Source: Pedobacter sp. MC2016-24
GTDB lineage: Bacteria > Bacteroidota > Bacteroidia > Sphingobacteriales > Sphingobacteriaceae
Direction: 5' to 3'
NCBI RefSeq assembly: GCF_015223055.1
Contig: NZ_JADFBX010000001.1
Coordinates: 930,001 to 994,000, forward strand
Length of the DNA: 64,000 nucleotides
In this document: positions 8,655 to 17,427 of the stretch, piece by piece
Position numbering within the stretch: position 1 is the stretch's first letter
Layout: every line of letters starts with the position of its first letter
Program-made: the position numbers and the translations under genes
The notes under the pieces: generated by a model
What the model saw: only the letters and a program-made list of their open reading frames with translations
Database searches by the model: none
Told to the model about the DNA's origin: nothing

Positions 8655-10358
8655 ATGAACGAAGATCAATACGTTATTGGTGTAGATTATGGATCGGACT
8701 CTGTCCGCTCTGTCCTTATCGACGCAAAAAACGGGGCTGAACTGGCCTCCTCCGTTTTTTATTACCCGCGCTGGCAAAAAGGGTTATTCTGTGATCCGGC
8801 GCAAAACCAATTCAGACAACATCCATTAGATTATATAGAAGGCCTGGAGCAAAGCATCAGGACCTGCATTGAAAAAGCAGGTGGTGCTCCGATTGCCAGC
8901 AACATCAGGGCGATTTCTGTAGACACCACCGGATCTACTCCAGTAGCAGTAGACCATACAGGCCTGCCATTGGCATTATTACCAGATTTTGAGGACAATC
9001 CAAACGCCATGTTTGTGTTGTGGAAAGACCACACTGCAGTAAAAGAAGCCATGCAGATTAACCAGCATGCAGCTGAATACGACACCAATTACCTTAAATA
9101 TTGTGGCGGGATTTACTCTTCAGAGTGGTTCTGGGCCAAATTACTGCATGTGCTCCGTGCCGACCAGCAGGTTAGAACCGCCTGTTACTCCTGGGTAGAA
9201 CACTGTGACTGGATTCCTTTTCTGCTGACCGGCGGTACAGACATCAGCAAAATGAAAAGAAGCCGTTGTGCGGCCGGGCATAAAGCCCTCTGGGCAGAAG
9301 AATTTAACGGATTACCACCAAACGATTTTTTCAAAGCACTGGATCCTGTTCTTGACGGTATCAGGGAACGTCTTTTTACAGACACCTATACCGCAGATGA
9401 ATCTGCCGGACTAATCAGTGAAGAATGGGCCGCAAAATTGGGCTTGTCAACGCATGTTAAAATTGGTGTTGGTGCATTTGATGCACATATGGGAGCCGTA
9501 GGCGGACAAATAGAACCTTATTACCTCAGTAAAGTGATGGGAACTTCTACCTGCGACATCCTGGTCGCCCCGATCCAGGAAGTTAAGGACAAACTCATCA
9601 AAGGAATTTGCGGACAGGTAAATGGTTCTGTCATCCCTGGAATGCTTGGACTGGAGGCCGGACAATCGGCTTTTGGTGACACTTATGCCTGGTTTAAAGA
9701 AGTCCTTTCCTGGCCGATTAAGAACCTGCTCCGTAAATCTGCACTTTTAGATCCCAATACCGCAGCTGCACTGGAAAAAGAACTGTTAGATCAACTCATA
9801 CCGGAGCTGAGTGCGCATGCGGCCCGGCTCCCTCAAACAGCAGAGGATGAACTGGCCGTAGACTGGCTCAATGGCAGAAGGACTCCCGATGCCAATCAGG
9901 AACTCAAAGGTGCAATCCATAACCTTGATCTGGGCAGTGATGCACCCCGCATATTCAGGGCTCTGGTAGAGTCCACTTGTTTTGGTGCGAAGAATATTGT
10001 GAACCGCTTTGAAGCCGAAGGCATTCCGGTAAAGGGCATCATTGGTATTGGTGGTGTGGCTAAAAAATCCCCATTTGTGATGCAAACCATGGCCGATGTC
10101 CTGAATATGCCAATTCGCATACACCAGTTTGAACACACCTGTGCATTGGGTGCAGCCATGTTTGCCGCGGTAGTCGCCGGAATTTATCCGAATGTAGAAG
10201 ATGCGATGAAAAACATGGGCAGTGGCTTCGATAAAACCTATATCCCGAATCCGGAAAATACCGCTTATTACGAAAGCCGGTTTTTGAAATATAAAGAAAT
10301 GGGCCTATTCATAGAACAGGGATTTACCCCGCAAGAGCAGCTAACCCAATACGCCTAA
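8655..10358 (+). CDS. araB: L-ribulokinase
   Basis: 567 residues, FGGY carbohydrate kinase family, cytosolic. It phosphorylates L-ribulose to L-ribulose 5-phosphate, the second step of arabinose catabolism. The N-terminal phosphate-binding GVDYGSDSVRSVLID is clear, the length equals that of known AraB proteins (~560), and GAFDAHMGAVGG and the C-terminal GIGGVAKKSPFVMQ match the kinase's second actin-like lobe. It is first in a tight operon: araD follows after 13 bp. A strong palindrome abuts its start codon. Confidence 0.95.
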   Translation: MNEDQYVIGVDYGSDSVRSVLIDAKNGAELASSVFYYPRWQKGLFCDPAQNQFRQHPLDYIEGLEQSIRTCIEKAGGAPIASNIRAISVDTTGSTPVAVDHTGLPLALLPDFEDNPNAMFVLWKDHTAVKEAMQINQHAAEYDTNYLKYCGGIYSSEWFWAKLLHVLRADQQVRTACYSWVEHCDWIPFLLTGGTDISKMKRSRCAAGHKALWAEEFNGLPPNDFFKALDPVLDGIRERLFTDTYTADESAGLISEEWAAKLGLSTHVKIGVGAFDAHMGAVGGQIEPYYLSKVMGTSTCDILVAPIQEVKDKLIKGICGQVNGSVIPGMLGLEAGQSAFGDTYAWFKEVLSWPIKNLLRKSALLDPNTAAALEKELLDQLIPELSAHAARLPQTAEDELAVDWLNGRRTPDANQELKGAIHNLDLGSDAPRIFRALVESTCFGAKNIVNRFEAEGIPVKGIIGIGGVAKKSPFVMQTMADVLNMPIRIHQFEHTCALGAAMFAAVVAGIYPNVEDAMKNMGSGFDKTYIPNPENTAYYESRFLKYKEMGLFIEQGFTPQEQLTQYA

Positions 10359-10371
10359 TTAAAAAACATCA

Positions 10372-11070
10372 ATGAATAATTATCAGGAAATAAAGGAAAA
10401 AGCTTATCAGGCCAATATGTTACTCCCAAAACTGGGATTGGTGCTTTTCACTTTTGGCAATGCCAGTGCTGCTGACCGCAGTGCAGGTGTATTTGCCATT
10501 AAACCGAGCGGCGTTCCTTATGAAGAGCTGACTGCTGAAAAAATGGTGATTGTAGATTTCGACGGAAATACGGTTGAAGGAACACTTCGCCCCTCATCAG
10601 ATACCAAAACCCATGCGGTTCTGTACAAGCACTGGGAGGACATTGGCGGAATTGTACATACGCATTCTACCTACGGCACGGCCTGGGCACAATCGCAGAG
10701 GGCAATTCCTATTTATGGTACCACACATGCAGATCACCTGACAACAGATATCCCCTGTGCACCACCAATGCAGGACGACATGATTTCCGGCAACTACGAG
10801 TATGAAACTGGTTTTCAGATTATGAATCATTTGAAAGCAGCCGGATTAAGTTACCAGGAGGTAGAAATGATCCTCGTTGGCAATCATGCCCCTTTTACCT
10901 GGGGGAAAACAGCTGAAAAAGCTGTTTACAATAGTGCAGTACTGGAAGAAGTAGCCAGAATGGCGCTGCTTACAGAACAAATCAGAAATGATGTACCAAG
11001 ATTGAAAAATTCGCTCATAAAAAAACACTATGAGCGCAAGCACGGTGCAGATTCTTATTACGGACAATAA
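10372..11070 (+). CDS. araD: L-ribulose-5-phosphate 4-epimerase
   Basis: 232 residues, class II aldolase/adducin family, cytosolic and zinc-dependent. It converts L-ribulose 5-phosphate to D-xylulose 5-phosphate, feeding the pentose phosphate pathway. The zinc ligands are in IVHTHSTYGTAWAQ and GNHAPFTWG, and GTTHADH is also typical. N-terminal TFGNASAADRSAGVFAIKPSG is the phosphate-binding part. Length matches E. coli AraD (231). It lies between araB and araA with 13 and 24 bp gaps. Confidence 0.95.
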   Translation: MNNYQEIKEKAYQANMLLPKLGLVLFTFGNASAADRSAGVFAIKPSGVPYEELTAEKMVIVDFDGNTVEGTLRPSSDTKTHAVLYKHWEDIGGIVHTHSTYGTAWAQSQRAIPIYGTTHADHLTTDIPCAPPMQDDMISGNYEYETGFQIMNHLKAAGLSYQEVEMILVGNHAPFTWGKTAEKAVYNSAVLEEVARMALLTEQIRNDVPRLKNSLIKKHYERKHGADSYYGQ

Positions 11071-11094
11071 CAAATTAGTTAACCACATTTTATA

Positions 11095-12585
11095 ATGATC
11101 AGTTTAAAAAATTTAGAGGTATGGTTCATCACCGGAACCCAACATTTATACGGTGAGGAAACCTTAAAGCAAGTCGCAGCCCATGCACAACAAGTTGCCG
11201 CATCCTTAGATGCTGCAGAAGCCATACAGGTTCGCGTAGTTTATAAGCCAATCGTAAAAACAGCTGAAGAAATCTTCGAAACGCTGCAACAAGCCAACAT
11301 CAGCGCCAATTGTATTGGTGTCATTACCTGGATGCACACCTTCTCTCCCGCAAAAATGTGGATCAGAGGTTTAAATATCCTTCAAAAACCCTTGTTACAC
11401 TTACATACACAGTTCAACCGCGATATTCCCTGGGATACCATCGACATGGATTTCATGAACCTGAACCAAAGCGCGCATGGCGACCGGGAGTTCGGATTTA
11501 TGGTTACCCGCATGCGCAAAGACCGTAAAGTGGTTGTAGGGCACTGGCAAGACCAGGAAGTAGTCAACGAAATTAACGTATGGACCAGGGCTGCAGCAGG
11601 CTGGCACGACTGGCAGGGGGCTAAATTTGCCCGCTTTGGTGACAATATGCGCTATGTAGCAGTTACTGACGGTGATAAAGTTGAAGCTGAACTTAAGTTT
11701 GGTTTTGAAGTGAACACCTATGGCATTGGCGACCTGGTGGCTGTCATCAATGGCATCCCGGAAACAGCGATTCAGGATCTGATTACCGAATATGAAGCGA
11801 GTTATACCATGACTCCAGATCTTTTGCGTGCCGGCGCCAGACATGCTTCTGTTTATGAAGCAGCTAAAATTGAACTCGGACTAAAGAAATTTCTGGAAGA
11901 CGGTGGCTTCAAGGGGTTCAGTGACACTTTTGAAGATCTGCACGGCATGATCCAACTGCCAGGCATTGCGGCACAACGCTTAATGGCTGCGGGCTATGGC
12001 TTTGCAGGCGAAGGTGACTGGAAAACTGCTGCCTTAGTAAGGGCCTGTAAGGTAATGGGTGCCGGATTGCCGGGTGCCAACGCTTTCATGGAAGATTATA
12101 CCTATCATTTCGATCCAGAAAACGCTATGGTACTGGGATCGCACATGCTCGAAGTGGATGCATCACTGGCCAATGGTAAAGCACGCCTGGAAGTTCATCC
12201 TTTGGGCATTGGTGGTAAGGCAGATCCGGCCAGGTTAATTTTCAATGTAGCAGGTGGTAATGCATTAAATGCCTCCATCATTGATATGGGAAACCGTTTC
12301 CGTTTACTGGTTAATGAAGTAAAAGCGATGGAACCTGAACATCAATTACCGAACCTTCCGGTAGCACAGGTATTGTGGAAACCACTTCCGGATATGAAAA
12401 CCGGATGTGCAGCCTGGATTTATGCAGGAGGTGCACATCATACGGCCTATAGCCAGAATTTAACCACAGCACATTTACTCGATTTCGCCAATATCGCAGG
12501 TATTGAATACGTAAATATCGGTGCCGAAACCAATATCAACCAGTTCCGTAACGAACTGCATTGGAACGAAGTTTTCTACAAATAA
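11095..12585 (+). CDS. araA: L-arabinose isomerase
   Basis: 496 residues, close to the 500 of E. coli AraA; cytosolic, manganese-dependent, hexameric in known cases. It converts L-arabinose to L-ribulose. Recognisable segments are [15 protein letters not shown] at the start, [27 protein letters not shown] (catalytic Glu), [12 protein letters not shown] (metal-binding His) and [10 protein letters not shown] near the C terminus. It is the third gene of araBDA. A strong hairpin follows it before the transporter gene. Confidence 0.96.
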   Translation: MISLKNLEVWFITGTQHLYGEETLKQVAAHAQQVAASLDAAEAIQVRVVYKPIVKTAEEIFETLQQANISANCIGVITWMHTFSPAKMWIRGLNILQKPLLHLHTQFNRDIPWDTIDMDFMNLNQSAHGDREFGFMVTRMRKDRKVVVGHWQDQEVVNEINVWTRAAAGWHDWQGAKFARFGDNMRYVAVTDGDKVEAELKFGFEVNTYGIGDLVAVINGIPETAIQDLITEYEASYTMTPDLLRAGARHASVYEAAKIELGLKKFLEDGGFKGFSDTFEDLHGMIQLPGIAAQRLMAAGYGFAGEGDWKTAALVRACKVMGAGLPGANAFMEDYTYHFDPENAMVLGSHMLEVDASLANGKARLEVHPLGIGGKADPARLIFNVAGGNALNASIIDMGNRFRLLVNEVKAMEPEHQLPNLPVAQVLWKPLPDMKTGCAAWIYAGGAHHTAYSQNLTTAHLLDFANIAGIEYVNIGAETNINQFRNELHWNEVFYK

Positions 12586-12592
12586 TCCATTC

Positions 12593-12624
12593 AAGTGCCG
12601 GACAATCATAGCCGTCCGGCACTT
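12593..12624 (+). terminator. Intercistronic hairpin between araA and the symporter
   Basis: A perfect 11-bp GC-rich stem (AAGTGCCGGAC / GTCCGGCACTT) with a 10-base loop lies 7 bases past the araA stop. Only a weak T-run follows. It may terminate part of the transcripts, lowering symporter expression relative to araBDA, or protect the upstream mRNA. Confidence 0.6.
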
Positions 12625-12659
12625 TACCCAATATCTTATCTAACCAAATAAAAGCCATT

Positions 12660-14345
12660 ATGAACAATAGTTTAGTTACTACAGATTATGTAGTTTTCAT
12701 CTTTTACTTTCTAGTCGTATCCGGTTATGGGTATTACATTTACCGCCAGCGCAAAAAAGACGAGCATGATGCCAAAGCCTTTTTCCTGGCCGAGGGTACT
12801 TTAACCTGGTGGGCCATCGGCGCTTCCCTCATCGCATCCAACATTTCTGCTGAGCAGTTCATCGGTATGAGCGGTGAAGGTTTTTTCCTGGGGATTGCCG
12901 TAGCCGCCTATGAATGGATTGCAGCCATTGCCCTGATCATTGTTGCCGTATGGTTCATTCCTGTATATCTGAAAAATAAGATCTACACCATGCCGCAGTT
13001 TCTAAAAACCAGGTACAATGATTCTGTTGCTTTGATCATGGCCATATTCTGGTTGTTTTTATATGTTTTTGTAAATCTCACCTCTATCCTTTATCTGGGC
13101 GCTGTAGCCATCAATGGATTAACCGGAGGCGATTACCTGCATGTCATCATGATTGGCCTTGCCGTATTTGCGCTGATCATTTCCTTAGGGGGAATGAAAG
13201 TAGTTGCCTATACCGATGTGATCCAGGTTGCCGTATTGATCTTTGGCGGTTTGGTAACCACATACATCGCATTGACAGTGGTAGGTGAAAAATTTGGCGT
13301 AGGTGCCAATGCCATCGCTGGTTTTAATGTACTGATGGAACAGGCTCCTGAGCATTTCAAAATGATCATTCCAAAACCTACAGCTGCATCTACACAAAAT
13401 GAGATCAGCAAATACCTGACATTTCCAGGTATGGCATCTTACGTAGCAGGAATCTGGATCATCAACCTGAACTATTGGGGTTGTAATCAATACATCACGC
13501 AACGGGCATTGGGGGCAGATTTGCAAACCGCCAGAACAGGAATTCTTTTCGCAGGTCTTTTAAAACTGATGATGCCACTTATTGTGATGTTGCCAGGGAT
13601 TGCAGCGTATGTATTGTATAAAGGTGGGCACTTACCACAACTCATTGGCGGAAAGGACGGCGCTTATTCAGCAGTTCTGACCTTTTTACCCACTGGTCTT
13701 AAAGGTTTATCTGTGGCTGCACTTACGGCTGCTATTGTAGCCTCGCTGGCTGGCAAAGTAAACAGTATTTCTACCATTTTTACACTGGATATCTATTCAA
13801 AATATTTCAAAAGCGGTACAGAAGAAAAAAACCTCGTTTTTGTGGGTCGGGCAACTGTATTTGTTGGCATGATCCTGGCCGTACTATTCACCTGGAATGA
13901 TCTCTTAGGCATCGGCGGCGAAGGTGGTTTTACTTTTATCCAAAAATATACCGGCTTCATCAGTCCGGGTGTTTTTGCCATGTTTATCCTCGGTATGTTC
14001 TGGAAAAGGACAACGGGTAGTGCAGCCATCGTTGGTGTAATCGCAGGCTTCCTGTTGTCTGTTTTCTTTAACGAAATGGCACCAAATCTTTTGGGACACG
14101 ACACGGTACTATACACCGCTTATCCGAATGGTAAGGGAGCATTTGAGATTCCATTCCACATCTGTATGGGATTGTCCTTTTTCTTCACCATGCTGATCAT
14201 GATTGTGATGAGTCTGGCAGGTCCGAAAGTCAATCCTAAAGCTTTTGAACTGGATAAAACGATGTTCAAAGTTGCGCCGTCAACAATGGCATTGATTGTG
14301 GTTACTTTATTGATTATCGGGGCGCTTTATGTGAAGTTTTGGTAA
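12660..14345 (+). CDS. Sodium/solute symporter (SSS family), probable arabinose uptake
   Basis: 561 residues with about 14 transmembrane segments, of the sodium/sugar symporter (SGLT-like) branch. Signature parts are FLAEGTLTWWAIGASLIASNISAEQFIGMSGE cut over residues ~40-70, MPQFLKTRYN, GGMKVVAYTDVIQ, and CNQYITQRALGA. It lies 74 bp downstream of araA and is the last gene before a terminator, so L-arabinose or arabinose-containing sugars are the expected cargo. Substrate is inferred from context; other SSS members carry galactose, xylose or glucose. Confidence 0.88.
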   Translation: MNNSLVTTDYVVFIFYFLVVSGYGYYIYRQRKKDEHDAKAFFLAEGTLTWWAIGASLIASNISAEQFIGMSGEGFFLGIAVAAYEWIAAIALIIVAVWFIPVYLKNKIYTMPQFLKTRYNDSVALIMAIFWLFLYVFVNLTSILYLGAVAINGLTGGDYLHVIMIGLAVFALIISLGGMKVVAYTDVIQVAVLIFGGLVTTYIALTVVGEKFGVGANAIAGFNVLMEQAPEHFKMIIPKPTAASTQNEISKYLTFPGMASYVAGIWIINLNYWGCNQYITQRALGADLQTARTGILFAGLLKLMMPLIVMLPGIAAYVLYKGGHLPQLIGGKDGAYSAVLTFLPTGLKGLSVAALTAAIVASLAGKVNSISTIFTLDIYSKYFKSGTEEKNLVFVGRATVFVGMILAVLFTWNDLLGIGGEGGFTFIQKYTGFISPGVFAMFILGMFWKRTTGSAAIVGVIAGFLLSVFFNEMAPNLLGHDTVLYTAYPNGKGAFEIPFHICMGLSFFFTMLIMIVMSLAGPKVNPKAFELDKTMFKVAPSTMALIVVTLLIIGALYVKFW

Positions 14346-14353
14346 TATGAAAA

Positions 14354-14384
14354 AAGCGAGTGGGCCCGAAAGTCTCACTCGCTT
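14354..14384. terminator. Terminator between convergent genes
   Basis: Stem AAGCGAGTG / CACTCGCTT around a 13-base loop, just after the symporter stop and before the converging dehydrogenase stop. On the minus strand the A-rich stretch at 14350-14355 supplies a T-run, so the stronger terminator activity is for the dehydrogenase operon, but it can serve both. Confidence 0.7.
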
Positions 14385-14389
14385 CCCTA

Positions 14390-15409
14390 CTAGTCCAATT
14401 CAACGATTGCTTTAATGACTCCGGTATTTGGGTTTAACCAGCTTTCAAAATTCGCCTTTACTTCATCAAACTTTACCCGATGGGTAATGTATGTGGCAGG
14501 TGTTACCAGCTTCTTTTTCATCGAATCGATGACATGCTCAAAGTCTGCCCTTGTGGCGTTACGGCTGCTCATCAGGCTGGCTTCGCGTTTGTGAAATTCA
14601 GGATGGCTAAAGCTAATGTCTGCTTTCTGGAGGCCGATTAAGACGAAACGACCGCCGTGTGCCAGGTATTGGAAGGCATTATTGATGGCCTTCAGACTAC
14701 CTGTAGCATCAATCACAACGGTTGGCATGTCACCATTCGTGATGGCACTCAGTTGCTCCAATACATCCGCCGAAAGCGCATTAACCACGTGTGGGATATT
14801 TAGTTTCTCTTTACAAAAAGATAAACGTGCATCATTGATATCCAGTGCGATGACATGGGCACCGGCAATTCTGGCAAATTCCATGGTACCCAGGCCAATC
14901 GGCCCGGCACCGATCACCAATACAAATTCTCCCGGTTTTACAGCTGCACGGCGAACACCATGTGCACCAATAGCCAAAGGTTCAACCAGGGCCAGTTCAT
15001 CGTAACTCAGGCCTTCACCATGAATCAGGGAGCTGGAAGGTACAGCTAAGTATTCCCGCATTCCTCCGTCTACATGCACGCCACAAACCTTAATGTCGGT
15101 ACAGCAATTGGCTTTACCAGTGCGGCAGGCAATACACTGTCCGCAGTTAAAATAAGGAATAAAAGTTACTTTTTCTCCGGGTTCAAAGCCTTCGGCACCA
15201 CCATCAATAGCCACCAGTTCTCCTGCAAGTTCATGCCCCAGAATCCGCGGATAATTGAAAAAGGGCTGTGTACCTTCAAAGGCATGTAAATCAGTTCCGC
15301 AGATACCGATTCGTTTAATTTTTAGAATTGCATTGCCCGGACTGGCTACAGGCATTTCGGCTGTGCCATATTCAAAGGTACCTGGGGTCTTGCAAATTAA
15401 TGTATTCAT
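14390..15409 (-). CDS. Zinc-dependent medium-chain alcohol dehydrogenase
   Basis: 339 residues, MDR superfamily, cytosolic, NAD(P)-dependent. Catalytic zinc ligands are Cys37 (GICGTD), His59/Glu60 (LGHE) and Glu143 (LVEPLA). Structural zinc ligands are Cys89, Cys92, Cys95 and Cys103. The Rossmann glycine motif is VIGAGPIGLG (165-174). It is similar in layout to sorbitol, L-threonine and L-galactonate dehydrogenases. It sits 10 bp downstream of the GH105 gene and so probably oxidises a sugar or sugar acid released by that operon. The precise substrate cannot be read from the sequence; candidates are an L-sugar, a uronate derivative or an apiose derivative. Confidence 0.82.
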   Translation of the reverse strand: MNTLICKTPGTFEYGTAEMPVASPGNAILKIKRIGICGTDLHAFEGTQPFFNYPRILGHELAGELVAIDGGAEGFEPGEKVTFIPYFNCGQCIACRTGKANCCTDIKVCGVHVDGGMREYLAVPSSSLIHGEGLSYDELALVEPLAIGAHGVRRAAVKPGEFVLVIGAGPIGLGTMEFARIAGAHVIALDINDARLSFCKEKLNIPHVVNALSADVLEQLSAITNGDMPTVVIDATGSLKAINNAFQYLAHGGRFVLIGLQKADISFSHPEFHKREASLMSSRNATRADFEHVIDSMKKKLVTPATYITHRVKFDEVKANFESWLNPNTGVIKAIVELD

Positions 15410-15419
15410 GTATCTGTCT

Positions 15420-17324
15420 CTATTTTTTCATCAGCTGCTTTGCAATCCAGTAAACCAGATCCTGGCCCGCTTTAAAATTTTCATATTCGGCCGGCAACTT
15501 TCTTCCGTCCACATATTCGTTGTATAACCAGGGATCACCAATGGCAAATACAGTTCCCTTACCCAGCCTGGCAACAGCCATCACCTGGTCACCCTCCTTG
15601 TCTTTCAGCACTGCTTGAGCAGGAGGCAGCAATTTCAGACTGCTATACTCTTTGATGTACAAATCTTTCGCAGTCTTAAAAATCTCATTACCTGCCGCAA
15701 CAGTAACCTTACCCATTTCAAACTGATTCTTAACTACCCTTCCCTTGCTGTCTAAATTAAACTGGATGCCAAAATTTTTCGCCAATTGGTTAAAATGCTC
15801 AAACTCCACATTTCCGGTATCATTACCCATCAAAACCAATACACCACCTGCTTTAACCCAATCCGTGATGTTTTTCACATCATTAGCCATGATAAAATTA
15901 GGTTTAGGTGTTTCTTTTTCCGTATCCGGATCCACAATGATATAAACTGAAGCATTTTTCAGGTTTGAAGCAGAAGGAGCTGCGTATAAGGTGCTTGTTT
16001 TAAAACCAGCATTGCTAAATTGCTCAGCCCACATGGAAAAGCCCCCGTTTGACATCTCGTCCCATTTATAATGCCATGAAACCTCTTGCCCATTCTGGTC
16101 TTTCTTGGTTTCATTGTTGAAATAAGAATCCAGTACTACTGTTTTACCCAAACCAGGCTTTGGCATAGCTGCAAGCTCCATTTCGTTGATGGCCTTCAAA
16201 AAAGCACCAACACCTTTGGCATCATTGGTTATCACTTTTTCACTCATGTAATAGGCAAAGCTACCATCGCGGTAAGGTTTACCACCCAATCCGGATACCG
16301 TAACAGTTCCTTTTAAATTGATCATTCCAGGAGCACGCTGTTCTACAAATTCCTGCTGCATACCTTTATAGCCCTTATCTGCAACCGCAAAATAGGAAGC
16401 TGGTAAATATTGCATGCGCACGCCTTTGGCAATGGCATATACAAACATCGCCGAAGCAGAAGATTCAAAATAATTACCCTTATCATTCGGACGGTCTAAA
16501 ATGTCATACCATACGCCCGTTTTATTGTTTTGTACACTTTTAATACCTGCCGCCAATCGGTTTAAAATATTGATCAGTTCTTTCCGTTTTGGATGATCTT
16601 TTGGAAAATTATCCAATGCGTCTACCAACGCCATTCCATACCAACCCATCGCTCTGGCCCAAATGTGCGGTGAAAGCCCGGTTTTTGGATCAGACCAGCG
16701 TTCGGCCCTGGATTCATCCCAGGCGTGGTACAATAACCCTGTTTTGGCATCCCTTGCGTTCTTTTCCATATAGATGAACTGGTTGGCAATATCATCGAAA
16801 GCCGCCTTGTTACCGATCAGTGCAGCATATTCAGCATAAAATGGCTGGCCCATATAAAGTCCGTCCAGCCACATCTGATTGGGATAAATCTGTTTGTGCC
16901 AAAAACCACCTTCTTTTGTTCTGGGTTGCTTTTGCAATTGCTCCCACAGTGTAGTGGCCGCTTTAAAGTACTTTTGCTGTCCCGTTACCTTGTATAAATC
17001 CAATAAAACGGTTCCATTTTTAACATTATCAATATTGAAATGTTCCTGACTGTAAGTATCTATAACGCCATCAGCGGAGATAAACAGATCCATTTTTCCC
17101 TGAACATATTTAAAGTATGCAGCATTACCGGTTCTCCTCCAGATTTCAGTCATGCCGTCCTGAACAACACCATCATCGTAAGACCATTTTCGGGATCTTT
17201 CCTTCCATACTTCCATTGCTGTGGTTGCCATCTGATCAGACAAGGGTTTAACCTTGGTTTGGGCATTACCCTGAAATGCTCCAAATAGGGCAATAAAACT
17301 AAATACCAGAGATTTTCTTTTCAT
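15420..17324 (-). CDS. GH105 unsaturated rhamnogalacturonyl hydrolase with C-terminal extension
   Basis: 634 residues with a signal peptide (SFIALFGAFQGNAQ). Residues ~28-385 form the six-hairpin GH105 (YteR/RhiN) domain. QMWLDGLYMGQPFYAEY contains the catalytic aspartate (Asp154). It removes the 4,5-unsaturated uronic acid left by lyases on rhamnogalacturonan or similar oligosaccharides. Residues ~390-634 are an additional alpha/beta domain reminiscent of glutamine-amidotransferase-like folds (DUF4350/ThuA type; VYIIVDPDTE, AGGVLVLMGN, GTVFAIGDPW), with no catalytic cysteine seen, so its role is unknown. GH105 alone is normally ~370 residues. It lies between the GH140 gene and the dehydrogenase. 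Confidence 0.88.
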   Translation of the reverse strand: MKRKSLVFSFIALFGAFQGNAQTKVKPLSDQMATTAMEVWKERSRKWSYDDGVVQDGMTEIWRRTGNAAYFKYVQGKMDLFISADGVIDTYSQEHFNIDNVKNGTVLLDLYKVTGQQKYFKAATTLWEQLQKQPRTKEGGFWHKQIYPNQMWLDGLYMGQPFYAEYAALIGNKAAFDDIANQFIYMEKNARDAKTGLLYHAWDESRAERWSDPKTGLSPHIWARAMGWYGMALVDALDNFPKDHPKRKELINILNRLAAGIKSVQNNKTGVWYDILDRPNDKGNYFESSASAMFVYAIAKGVRMQYLPASYFAVADKGYKGMQQEFVEQRAPGMINLKGTVTVSGLGGKPYRDGSFAYYMSEKVITNDAKGVGAFLKAINEMELAAMPKPGLGKTVVLDSYFNNETKKDQNGQEVSWHYKWDEMSNGGFSMWAEQFSNAGFKTSTLYAAPSASNLKNASVYIIVDPDTEKETPKPNFIMANDVKNITDWVKAGGVLVLMGNDTGNVEFEHFNQLAKNFGIQFNLDSKGRVVKNQFEMGKVTVAAGNEIFKTAKDLYIKEYSSLKLLPPAQAVLKDKEGDQVMAVARLGKGTVFAIGDPWLYNEYVDGRKLPAEYENFKAGQDLVYWIAKQLMKK

Positions 17325-17427
17325 ACTGTTGTGTTATACGTGGTTTCATTACAATTCTACGCAGTAATCTATCGTAATTAAACTAAAAGCCGTAAAATAA
17401 ATACGCAATCGTTGCCAAAGAATCGGA

